From the NCBI GenBank assembly GCA_012656075.1, contig JAAKBF010000171.1:744001-808000 (forward strand): a stretch of 64,000 nt of DNA, in the 5' to 3' direction. Made by a program: the position numbers and the translations under genes. Positions within the stretch are counted from its first letter, which is position 1. Each line of letters starts with the position of its first letter. The stretch comes from Phytophthora hibernalis. Lineage: Eukaryota > Oomycota > Peronosporomycetes > Peronosporales > Peronosporaceae. This document shows positions 25,279 to 34,598 of the stretch, piece by piece. The notes beneath the pieces are model-generated. The model made no database searches and had not been told where the DNA came from. It worked only from the letters and a program-made list of their open reading frames with translations.

Positions 25279-26300
25279 TAGTTGCGACGGCTTTCACGGG
25301 GTTTGCCGCCCTTGTTGTTCTTGAGCAGCGCGATGAGAATGCGTACGAAAATGGACATGAGATCTGCACAGCAGCAACACCAGCGTTAGAAGTTCTATAT
25401 CAGACTGCATCGAGGAAAACAAGACCACGCACCCATGAACAGGTCGAGCGTGTGCTTGAGCACGTCCTTGTCGCCCATGCTGGCCTTCTCGATGATCATC
25501 TGCGTGTCGAACACCACGTAGCCGCAGAACATGAAGAGTCCGCCATACTGACAACAACATACAACAGGCCCAGTCAGTCAGCTCTCCTAGTGCATGTCTC
25601 CAATTGCCGCTGCTCGTACCAGGTTCAGGTTGAACAGGTACGACGAGCGGGCAAAGACGTTCAGGACGGTCGTCAGGAACATGACCGACAGCGCCGAGCT
25701 CAGGATACCGCCCAGGTACAGGTACGTGCGACGCGTAGCTGCATCATCACCAACACACATCAGTCCTCCATCTTAACCAGCAGCAGTTAAAACTGGGCAG
25801 CTCCACTCACCGAACAGCGCACTTGCCGTGAAGCACAGGAACACCAGCGTCGTCAGAAGCCTATCAGCATCAACCACATACAAAACACAAGTCAATATTC
25901 CTATCTACAGTCTACTACCGGCCACAGCGCCTTACAGGGCCGACACGAGGATGCTCGGGTCCACTTGGATGGCCACAGCCACGAGCGTACAGACGCTGAG
26001 CCCCATAGCCGCCGAGATGGCCATGAGGATGCCGAAGCGTCGCTGGTAGTTCTGCACAGGCTCCATGTAGAGCCACACGGAGCCCAGCGTCGACACGAGC
26101 GACGAGCCCACGAACGACCAGCGTTCCGGCCCGAGAGCCAGCACGCAGCCAGCGCTCAGCATCGCGGCCAAGACGCAGGCCGACAGCGTCGCGTACACGC
26201 GGATCAGGTGCTGCTGCACGTCCTGCGTGATGCCGCTGGTCTTCATCATCGTCGCCATGTTCCACGACGACGTCGCAGGGGACACGCGAGACCCGAACAT
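25279..26300 (-). CDS. Bax inhibitor-1 family membrane protein (BI-1/TMBIM6)
   Basis: Five exons (25936-26300, 25811-25860, 25620-25738, 25433-25547, 25279-25373) separated by GT..AG introns of 75, 72, 72 and 59 nt give an intact 247-residue protein. It begins MFGSRVSPATSSWN, followed by MMKTSGITQDVQQHLIRVYA, the usual BI-1 entry into the first helix. Six or seven hydrophobic helices follow, with YGGLFMFCGYVVFDTQMIIE, the conserved BI-1 segment, in exon 4. The tail is basic (KNNKGGKPRESRRN), as in the calcium-leak/ER-retention tail of the family. BI-1 proteins sit in the ER, lower its calcium load and suppress cell death. An upstream in-frame ATG exists at 26348, but 26300 fits the family better. 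Confidence 0.9.
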
Positions 26301-26386
26301 GTTCTTGCTTTTTCGCTTCTCTTTGAGATTTGACTCGGAAATCCACAACTGGCCGGAAATAGGAAAACCTATGTCACGTCATAATA

Positions 26387-26415
26387 AAAACCATGTCATG
26401 AGATGACATAGTTTT
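26387..26415. repeat. Short hairpin upstream of Bax inhibitor-1
   Basis: AAACCATGTCAT and ATGACATAGTTT pair with one mismatch around a 3-nt loop. A related word, CTATGTCACGTCA, stands 20 bp before it. It could be the end of a small mobile element or chance; it lies in a 328-bp gap (26301-26628) with no gene. Confidence 0.4.
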
Positions 26416-26628
26416 CGAGTCGCGAATCGATCATCGATGCGCGGAGCTGTACACAACACAACGGAAGCTACGGTATCCTCGAGCGGGCCTCGATTCCTAA
26501 CTGCTATTGTTGTATTGTGGAGATTTTATCACTTGCGCCGCGACTTGGAGCCTGATAACGAGCAGCAAACTCGTGAGCAATGCAACATCAAAATGTAGCC
26601 ATGTCAACGTTGAAGTTGAAGTGCATTG

Positions 26629-28127
26629 TTAGCCCCTACCTGAGACGTCTGCGTACGCGGCCGAGCTGCCCACGATCTTTTTCGTCCGTGCGGATGGGAT
26701 GCCCTTCTTGAGCGTCACGCTGGCCGCGATTTTTCGGGTCTTTGCGTCCTGGTACGTTGACCGGTTCGTGCTGCCTCCGTTCACGAGTCCGCCCTTGAGC
26801 GACGACGCCCCAGAGTACAGGGACCCACCGCCTTGACTGCCTTCACTTAACTTGTTATTGTTGCCGTTCTTGCTGCCGTATGAATATTTCGGAGCCTTGC
26901 TCTTTGTGACACTGCCCAAGCCCCTGCCGCCAGCAGCGTTGTTGATTGGCGGCAGCTCGTCCTCACTCGCGTCGTACCCGCCGTAGTCTTTCGTGTCATT
27001 ACTAGCCTGCAGACCATGAGATCTACCCAAAAGTACACTGATTAGTTTCTTGCGTATGGCTGTCGGTCATGCAGACCTATTGTAACGTACCCGGTCTGGA
27101 TCGAAGGAAGCGGGACTTTGTCGTCCGAGTTGTCTTTGCGCTGTTTGTACGTCAAAGGCAGTCCTACCGACGGTTGCTGCTGAGGTTGGATTACGTGCTG
27201 CTGTTGTTGCTGCTGAGACCTTTGTGTTGCTTCTTCGAGATCGCGGATCTCACGAAAGTATTCATGCCGCAGCGCCTCCCGAGCGTTCATCCGTTTGCTG
27301 GGGTCGTATGCCAGCATTTTGTGCATGAGGTCGATGGCAGCTGGCGACGCGTGGGGAATAAGCTTAGCGATACTGGTGCCTTCATCTTTAGGGAAGTTAA
27401 AGTCAATGTGAGCGGCTCCCTTCCGCTTGAAAATCTCGAGCACTTCGGGGGATGGTGTGCCTAGAATCTTGTGTATACGATGAATTTGATCCAATTCGTT
27501 GGAGCCCGGGAAAAGCGGATAAAGTGACGTGATCTCGAAAAACACACAGCCGACGCCCCAAATATCCATTTCCGGTCCGTAGTAGCCGTCTGTGAGCAGG
27601 CATTCGGGTGCGCGATACCACCGCGTGGAGATGTACTCTGTGTACGGCTGCTTGGAGTAGATCCCTCGACACGAGCCAAAATCTGCGAGCTTGAGCTTGC
27701 TGCTGTCTTCTACCAAAATGTTTTCAGGCTTGATGTCGCGGTGGAAGATACCCTTGTTGTGCATGTGGTCCAGGGACTTCACAAGCTGATACATGAGCGA
27801 CTGAACCAGATCTGGCTTGAGATAATGTCGCCGACCTCGAATCATCTCGTACAAGTTGTTGTCCATCAGCTCGAACACGAGCGCTAGTCGCCCGGACGGC
27901 TGGTCGTACAGCACTTCTTCCAGCTTGACGATGTGCTGGTGCGGCGACAGTCTCCGCAGCGCCTGAATCTCGCGCAGGTTGTTCACCTGGTCGATGCTCT
28001 CGAAGTGGTTCTTCATGCACTTGATGGCGTGGAACTTGCTGTCCTTGACGTTCTGCGCCTTGAGCACCTCGGAGAAGGTGCCCTCGCCCTTCTTGGCCAC
28101 TAACCGGTACTTCCTCATGGCGGTCAC
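26629..28127 (-). CDS. MOK: MOK-type (RCK family, CMGC) ciliary protein kinase
   Basis: Two exons (27091-28127 and 26629-27022, 68-nt intron) give an intact protein of 476 residues. The kinase domain has VAKKGEGTFSEV, HAIKCMK, HRDIKPENIL, ADFGSCRG and a TEY activation motif in YTEYISTRWYRAPECLLTDG. QVNNLREIQALRRLSPH and NELDQIHRIHKILGTP are nearly identical in pattern to MOK (RAGE-1), rather than MAK or ICK. A Gln-rich linker and a Ser/Gly/Lys-rich tail follow. MOK-type kinases limit cilium length, which fits a zoospore-forming organism. An internal ATG at 28118 (MRKYRLVAKKGEG) may be the true start. The promoter is shared with DUS2, which diverges 282 bp away. Confidence 0.88.
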
Positions 28128-28409
28128 TACTGTCTACGCGCAGGTCAAGTGTGTTGCAAGAACTCGACGCTAACTCCAAGCGCTTTGAGTCAAAATACCA
28201 GCACTGACGCAGGAACCGTTTATATTTACCGGCGGCATCCATCGTGCGAACCAAACCGAGCGAGAGCAGCGCTTCGACAAGAGCCCATAAATAAATGGCT
28301 ACATGTACCTTTTTGGTCCCGTTTTGGTCCCGCCCACTCTTAACGAGACGCAAAATTGTGACAAATAGAGCTGCCATCCACTCAGAATTTTATCCACCCG
28401 ATCGCCATC

Positions 28410-30181
28410 ATGTCGGAGCTGTACGAGAACAAAGTGTGTCTGTCGCCCATGGTTCGCTCCGTACGTGCCTCTTTCTACATGCACCACGTCCCCGACTCTC
28501 TTGCAATTGCATCGCACCTGGTTTTGCTTTCCAACTCGCTCTGACCACCGACTTACGGGGATTCGTCCTCAGGGAACACTGCCGCTGCGTCTTCTGTCGC
28601 TGCGGTACGGGGCCGACCTCGTTTACGGAGAGGAGATCGTCGACAAACGCATTATTTCGGCCGTGCGCATGAAGAATGGTATGACCGAGCGGCGGTTCAA
28701 TTGGCAGAGCCCAGCTCCTTCTGTGTCAAAAGCTGTGGATGCTGCAAGCTTTGGTCAGTCGCCGCTTGGTGCTAACGTTCTGCAATGGGTTTGCTGCAAT
28801 TTTTCAGAGGTTGTCAACTCGGTGGACTTTGTCAGCCGCAATGGCGACTCGGTGGTGTTCCGGACGTGTCCGGAGGAGGCTGGCAAGGTCGTCTTCCAGA
28901 TCGGAACGGCTGACGCGGTGCTGGCGCTCAAGGCGGCAGAGGCTGTGTAAGTTTGCATCGAGTAAATGGATTTATGAACAGGTTCTGATGCGAATATCTG
29001 TCTCGTACGACAGCGCTCGCGACGTCGCTGCTGTGGACATCAACATGGGCTGCCCTAAGCACTTCTCGGTCCAGGGCGGCATGGGTGCAGCTCTGCTGCG
29101 AAAGCCGGAAGTAGCTTGCGACGTAGGTGTACTGCCCCTCGTTGGGTAGCGTTGAACTCGTAGCTAATGGGACTTGGTGCTTCGCGTACAGATCATCAAA
29201 ACGCTGCGGCGGAACCTGAACATTCCGGTATCCTGCAAAATTCGCCTGCTACCAGAAATCCAAGACACAATCGACACAGCAAGACGCCTACAAGATGCGG
29301 GAGCCTACGCAGTGGTGTGCACATGCGGCAGATCCACGAGCGTCCTCACGACAAGGCGAGCTGGGAAAGGCTAGCGCCTGTTGTGTCGGCGCTGTCGGTC
29401 CCAGTGCTTGCGAACGGTGACGTCTTCCTGCATGAGGACATTGACAAGCTTCGCACGATTTCCGGCGCGTCATCCTTTCTCATTGCTCGTGGTGCGCTTT
29501 CTAACCCGTCCATCTTCCGGGAGGAAGGTCGTTTGCCTATCGATAAAGTGGTGCGCGATTATCTTCAGGCAGCGGCGGAGGTAGACAATGTGTACCAGAA
29601 CACCAAGTACAATGTCATGCGCATGATTCCGAGCTCGCTGGAAGATGCCTACGCAAGTAGCAACAACTACGGATATGCAAAGGGTGCGCCTGTTGTCACT
29701 GTTCCTGAGCTGGCTGCAACCAGAAATGGCTTGCAAATGTACTCGCTGTGGGACCTGCAAAACTGCTACAATCAGCACCAAGAGCAGTTCCAGGCCAAGG
29801 CTGCAGCAGTAGAAGCCGCGCAAACCCCAGATTCCGAGACACTTGCAACTCTGCCAGGAGCCCATGATCGTTACGCTGAGGCAATTCATTCGAAGGAAGA
29901 GGAGGCCCCAAAGCTCGCAACAACCGCGTTGGCAAGCCTGAGTTTTTCTGTGATACGTGCAAAGTCCAGCTCCTGAGTGAGCAGGATGTCAAGCTTCACT
30001 ATAAGGGCCGCAAGCACAAGAACGTGCTGCGCAGGCAGACGTCCGCCACTATCTCCAAGTTTGTCGCGAAGGTCCAACTGGATCAGGCACCCGCTGATGG
30101 TGACGCTGTTGTCACAAGTGCTGCAAATGACAAGAGTATGTCGGAAGAACGAAAGCATGAAGGGAAGAGGCGCGCGCCTTG
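28410..30181 (+). CDS. DUS2: tRNA-dihydrouridine synthase 2 with C-terminal U1-type zinc finger
   Basis: Exon 1 (28410-28460, MSELYENKVCLSPMVRS) is spliced to 28573 onwards (GTLPLRLLSLRYGADLVYGE), the FMN-barrel start of DUS2. Later exons carry VDINMGCPKHFSVQGGMGAA with the catalytic Cys, CKIRLLPEIQDTIDTARRL, VHMRQIHERPHDKASW, LANGDVF and ARGALSNPSIF. The enzyme reduces U20 in the tRNA D-loop. The tail has FFCDTCKVQLL..KLHYKGRKHK (C-x2-C-x12-H-x5-H, a U1/matrin zinc finger) where animal DUS2 has a double-stranded-RNA domain. Introns lie at 28461-28572, after about 28948, after about 29124 and probably 28756-28809. Frame breaks of one base occur near 29312 and 29908. The exact 3' end is uncertain; another frame continues to about 30290. 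Confidence 0.82.
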
Positions 30182-30540
30182 AAACGCGCAAAACTTAACG
30201 ACAACAATTCGGGAAGCATGAAGGGGTACAAAAGAACAAGGAGGAAGAGTCTGGGTCACCCACGGAGCCCTGAGGACGAGTTAGTCGGCAACCATTTTAT
30301 AAAGCTTGACACTTCATTCCATTCCCTACACCGCTCGGTATGTAGCGTAAGAGCACGTCCCACAGACCCAATACGAGCTTCTCTCATTGCCTCAATTGAA
30401 ATTTGTACCTCGAAGTAGAACGATTGAAGTTGCAATGACATGAGCGCGTCACGCAAAAGAAGACCAGCAACAATACGGCCCACGAGATGAACTAGAACAT
30501 ACTTGGCACCAGCGTTCTTGTCCGAGGCCCGGCGAGACAC

Positions 30541-30745
30541 AGAATCTTGCCGTAAGAACGAATAACTAACATCAAGCATATTAAGATGACGGATGGTACG
30601 TGCAGAAAAACCTCGACGAGGTTTAATAGCGTTATTTTCTGTCATCATGCAGCGCGACGGAGAAACTTGCCGTAAGTACGAATAACTGGTATCGAGCATA
30701 AAAATATGAGGGATAGTAGGAGCAGAAAACCCTCGGCGAGGTTTA
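30541..30745. repeat. Direct repeat, 85-bp units at 120-bp period
   Basis: Units at 30541-30625 and 30661-30745 share AACTTGCCGTAAG-ACGAATAACT and end in AAACCTCGACGAGGTTT, a perfect 17-bp palindrome in the first (30607-30623) and near-palindrome in the second. They differ at roughly a fifth of positions, so the duplication is old. Confidence 0.7.
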
Positions 30746-30904
30746 TACCGGTACCGGTACGTGTTCAACGACAGATAAACCGCATTATACAGCGTTGGAG
30801 GCTCGGCAACCAGAAAATAGTACTGGCACACAAAAATCTTGGGATAACACACAGTGGGGTGGGCGACGTGGTTGGACATAGCACCAACCTAACACTGCAC
30901 GTTC

Positions 30905-31060
30905 CCGCAGCGTCACGGCGAAGGCAGGGGCAGAGGGCCCCCGCCGGAGACGAAAGCGTGAGGGCAACACGTGAGGCCAGAGGTTCTATCTCTATATCGC
31001 GAGCGAAGCGAACCGCGGGGGCGGAGGGGCGCCCAGCCAAGCGCAGCGCGGCTGGTCATT
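30905..31060. repeat. GC-rich segment ending in CCAGCC..GGCTGG hairpin
   Basis: A run of very GC-rich sequence next to AT-rich DNA. It includes GCGAGCGAAGCGAACCGCGG and ends with CCAGCC-AAGCGCAGCGC-GGCTGG (about 31032-31054), which can fold into a 6-bp stem, followed by TCATTCATAAATTATTAG. The abrupt composition change and terminal hairpin suggest the end of a transposable element, but I cannot name it. Confidence 0.4.
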
Positions 31061-31305
31061 CATAAATTATTAGAGTTTTTATGTCTTTTCACGACGCAAG
31101 GTAGGTTAAAACAATACATTTGCCAAGTCAAATGATTTGCTGTGTGAAATTACTGTTAATGCATGTGTTTACCGCCTTCTGTCCTCGGCAACACAATCCT
31201 GTGTACTTGCTGTTAGGTAAACTTTTTCGTTTGTTTTTACTCTTTCTTCTCGCAGATATAAAAATGTCAACGCTCAACAGGATGCGTCCCTACCCTCCTC
31301 CAACT

Positions 31306-31929
31306 TTACACCTGGTAGGCCTGGAGCGTGGCGGGGGCACCAAAGTGCAACTGGTCGCACTTGAGCTGCACAGCCATCTGACGGATGGCGCTGGCGCTGC
31401 GCAGGCAACCCATGCAGCGGTCGTCCTTGGCAGAGCCGGCGATGTCGAGCCGCTCGCGGGTCTGCAGCCGCACGCGCGCCACTCGCTGGGCGACGGTTAT
31501 CAGGCAGAGCACGAAGAGGGCGAGGCACACGCCGAAGGAGGCGAAGCTGCCGCTAAAGAGGAAGGCGAGCGCCAGCACGAGGAACAGCAGGCGGCCCACG
31601 AAGGCCACCAGAGCCACCGACAAGCCCACGCCGCACGAGTTGAGCCCCAGACGCGTCTCGAGCTGCGCCAGCGACACGCAGGGGCAGCAGCAGACCCACC
31701 AGTAGAAGGCCGTGCGCAGGTCGGCGTCGTGCAACTCCACGCTCCAGAGGTTCATGCGCAGTCCGTTGGGGTCGAAGTCGGCGCCCACCGTGTTGGGGTT
31801 GGGCGTGAGCGCCTTGTTGTCAGGCGTGAGCACCGTCACGTACTCGTTGCTGGGACTTCCGCCCACGAAGGCAGGCTCAGCACCAGGCGTGGGTAGTGGA
31901 AGTTGCGTGGTCGGCTTCTTGTCGGTCAT
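31306..31929 (-). CDS. PLAC8-family cysteine-rich membrane protein
   Basis: A single-exon, intact 207-residue protein starting MTDKKPTTQLPLPTPG. The middle has WSVELHDADLRTAFYWWVCC followed by CPCVSLAQLETRLG, the CC-xx-CP core of the PLAC8 (Cys-rich) domain. Two hydrophobic helices follow (VALVAFVGRLLFLVLALAFL and the FGVCLALFVLCLITV stretch), then QTRERLDIAGSAKDDRCMGC and a second cysteine cluster. PLAC8/FCR1-type proteins sit in the plasma membrane; plant and fungal members affect cell size or cadmium and calcium handling. The exact function here is unknown. Confidence 0.8.
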   Translation of the reverse strand: MTDKKPTTQLPLPTPGAEPAFVGGSPSNEYVTVLTPDNKALTPNPNTVGADFDPNGLRMNLWSVELHDADLRTAFYWWVCCCPCVSLAQLETRLGLNSCGVGLSVALVAFVGRLLFLVLALAFLFSGSFASFGVCLALFVLCLITVAQRVARVRLQTRERLDIAGSAKDDRCMGCLRSASAIRQMAVQLKCDQLHFGAPATLQAYQV

Positions 31930-32626
31930 GGCTGTAGCTTGGAGCTAACGGGGTGATTGTGGAAGTGAGGAAGTGAGTGAGAGGAGTCAAGCAGGTTTCA
32001 GGGTGCATTTCCATGGATGATGCCCGTTGATAGAAACCAGCGACACTTATCGACGCCCAGCATAAACCTGAAGAAGACGATGATTGCTTTGGAGAGGGAA
32101 TGATTGACGTCTTGTGTAGAGCAACCTACACAATGGCATGCTCCCACTGGCAAAGATCGGCGACCCTTCTTCAATTGGGCTGTTGATTTGCATGGGCAAA
32201 CTTGCAGCTGCCGACCGTGTCCGACACTGCAATGACGCCACGTGAACTACATGTACACTTGGCCGAGACTCTCGGCTTGAAGGGCGTCTGTGCACAGGCG
32301 CGGTCGGGTCATCGTTGAGCTTGGTTGCAGAATGGGCAGAAAGATGCACGTCAATTTTTAGAAAATCTCAGATCACCGATTTCTGTTTTTGCACTCAATT
32401 GTATAGCCGGATAACACCGGAGAAGAAACCTGTAAGAAGTGATCGTATTGCTAAATTGAGAGCTGAATATAATATTTTCCGCGCTCAAAGGGTTTTTAAT
32501 TCGTTTGTAAAACCTTTTAATTGTTTCCGCTCCCAATTTGTCCACGCTACAAAATCTCGCAGGCTGCGGATAAAGTATCGAGGGATCGTGCAACTCTTTA
32601 ACGGTGAAGCCAACATTCCAACGAAC
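31930..32626. other. Divergent promoter region, AT-rich near 32350-32560
   Basis: The left end is the PLAC8 promoter. From about 32345 to 32570 the sequence becomes markedly AT-rich while staying open in the frame of the following gene. This might be a longer N-terminus, an inserted organelle-like fragment, or chance. The enzyme start at 32627 is preferred because homology begins there. Confidence 0.4.
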
Positions 32627-33627
32627 ATGGCAACCCGATCAACGCAGGCCCAGCGTGTCGCGCGGCTCCGTGAGCTGCTGGCACGCGACGCACTGGCCGT
32701 GATGCCCTGCTGCTTCGACGGCCTCAGCGCCAAGCTCATCGAGCGCGCGGGCTTCGAGGTGACGTTCATGACGGGCTTTGGCGTCTCTGCAGTGCATGGT
32801 GTTCCTGACACGCAGGTAGAAGAGCGATGTTTCTATAATTAAGTGTGCTCCGTGGTCCTCACAGACCTTTGTGTAACATTTAAGCTGCTGTCGTTCGGCG
32901 AAATGGTCCACAGCGCCGCGACCATCTGCGAGTCCCTGCGCGACGTGCCGTGCATTGGCGACGCAGACACTGGCTACGGCAACGCGTTGAACGTCAAGAG
33001 GACAGTGGCGGCCTATGCACAAGCAGGCATGGCTGGCATCATGCTGGAGGACCAAGTGTCCCCAAGCGATGTGGACACACTGCTGGCAAGGCGGTCGTCT
33101 CCCGGGAAGAGGCGTTCGCTCGGATCCGAGCGGCGGTGGACGCTCGCAGAGAAGGAGGCTTCGACATTGTCCTCATGGCGAGGACAGACGCCAGAGGGAC
33201 CCACTCATTGGACGAAGCAATCGCTCGCTGCAAAGAGTTCACGAGACTCGGAGCTGACATCACGTTCCTGGAGGCGCCGCAGTCGGTGGACGAGATGGAG
33301 ACGTTCTGCAGGGAGGTGTCGGGTCCCAAGATGGCCAACATGGTGGAGAACGGACTCACGCCCGTCTTGCTGCCAGAAGAGCTCGCCACAATGGGCTACA
33401 GACTTGCGGCGTACCCGATTACGCTGCTGAGTGCGAGCATCAAGGCGATGGAGGAGGCGCTGCGGCTGCTCAAGTGCCAGACGGCGAGTGGAGAGAGCCA
33501 AACCACGACTGGAGAGAACGCCACGCCCAGTACTGCACTTGATAATCTGCTATGTGATTTTGCACACGTGAAGGATGTCGTGGGGTTTACGGAGTACTAC
33601 GAGGAGGAGGCGCGCTACAAGAATTAA
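32627..33627 (+). CDS. PEP mutase/isocitrate lyase superfamily enzyme (methylisocitrate lyase-like)
   Basis: Exon 1 (32627-32815) encodes RVARLRELLARDALAVMPCC and GFGVSAVHGVPDTQ. A 69-nt intron (32816-32884) joins LLSFGEMVHSAATICESL. The Mg-binding GDADTGYGNALNVKRT and the active-site loop EDQVSPKRCGHTAGKAVV, with the catalytic KRCGH, are present, as is MARTDARGTHSLDEAIAR. This fold cleaves or forms C-C or C-P bonds in 2-hydroxy acids: 2-methylisocitrate lyase, oxaloacetate hydrolase, PEP mutase. I cannot tell the substrate from sequence alone. One C is missing in the run at 33060-33063, just before PKRCGH; with it the protein is complete at about 310 residues, ending EEEARYKN. No mitochondrial signal is evident at the chosen start. 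Confidence 0.85.
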
Positions 33628-33838
33628 GGGCGTCAGAGATGGTCACAGCATTTTAAATGGCTCAACAAGAAACAACAATTCACTCAAATTATGCACTCAG
33701 CGACACTACTGAGCAACACAACGGGGGTGCTGCAAGATACTGCAGCAGACGTGAAAGGGAGCGCACACAACACTTCCCGCCGCAAAAGCGCCAAACGACT
33801 CGAGGGTCATCTTGATCGTGAAATTGATCCGGTTCAGC

Positions 33839-34305
33839 TCACTCGGTGCGAAGCTTGCGGTACTGAGACGTAGCTCCGGCATTTGCATTCGCGTTGGCCG
33901 TGGCGGTTGCACTCGCTGTAGCGCCAGCGTTCGCATTGGTGGCAGCGCCTCCACCGACCCCAGCATTGTACCCGTCGTACCCGTTGACGCCGACACCGAC
34001 ACCCACGTCTCCGATGCCAACACCTGGACCATATAGACCGGCACCGACACCTGCACCACCATAGAGACCCGCGCCAAATAGACCGAACGTCTGCGCGGCC
34101 TCGTCCTTAGCGTGTGCGCTGCGACGGCAAGGCATTCTTGCTGCTGTTGAACATTGTTTTGGTTGCTTGGCTTTTGAAGGAAGGGGCTTGGTGTGAACTC
34201 GAAAGAGAGAAATCGACAATGAGCTTTGTGGCGAGGGGGTCGGGAGCCTGGACTGGAGCCGCACCACTTTGAATTGCTAATATCCACTGGCTGATGACCA
34301 GCATC
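33839..34305 (-). CDS. Gly/Ala-rich small protein, possibly secreted, uncertain
   Basis: The 3' part (33839-34110) encodes a low-complexity sequence rich in Gly, Ala, Val, Tyr and Asn: repeats of AGLYGGAGVGAGLYG type, then ANANANAG, ending SQYRKLRTE. Upstream in another frame, a start at 34305 (MLVISQWILAIQSGAAPVQA) has a weak signal-peptide-like stretch. One base would have to be added near 34120 to join them. No domain is recognised. It could equally be a short in-frame ORF from 34267. Cell-wall or secreted structural roles are common for such compositions but are not shown here. Confidence 0.35.
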
Positions 34306-34598
34306 TTTCGTTTAGATGCGGACACTTCCGCGCAGGCCGTGAGCAGGCTGCTGCCATGTGAACAATTCACCATGTGTGACTGATGACCATTGTGGCCATA
34401 CTGAGAAAACACTCGCCAGACGCACGGCATGTGCAGCAGGGGTGGCGGTGTGGCGTTCATTACATCGAACGGCGAGCGCTTTGGCCGACGTCGTGTCGTT
34501 GCAACTTCGAGTTCGAGCATACAAATGTCAAGTGAGGCAAAAAACATGTTGAAGTCGAATGCTCTTTTATTGATAGGCTCAGTAGTTAGTAGTATTTC

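Larger units (their letters stand above)
30190..31305. other. Repeat-bearing intergenic region
   Basis: This gap between the DUS2 and PLAC8 3' ends holds a 120-bp-period duplication and a GC-rich hairpin segment, listed separately. An open frame of 207 codons runs on the minus strand (30256-30879) through both repeat units, with KPRRGFSA and MLD-SYS-LRQ words repeated every 40 residues. I cannot say whether it is coding. Confidence 0.4.

Noticed and set aside
33839..34305. RxLR or Crinkler effector in the Gly/Ala-rich ORF
   Set aside because: No RxLR-dEER or LFLAK motif follows the weak signal-like start, so there is no support for a host-translocated effector.
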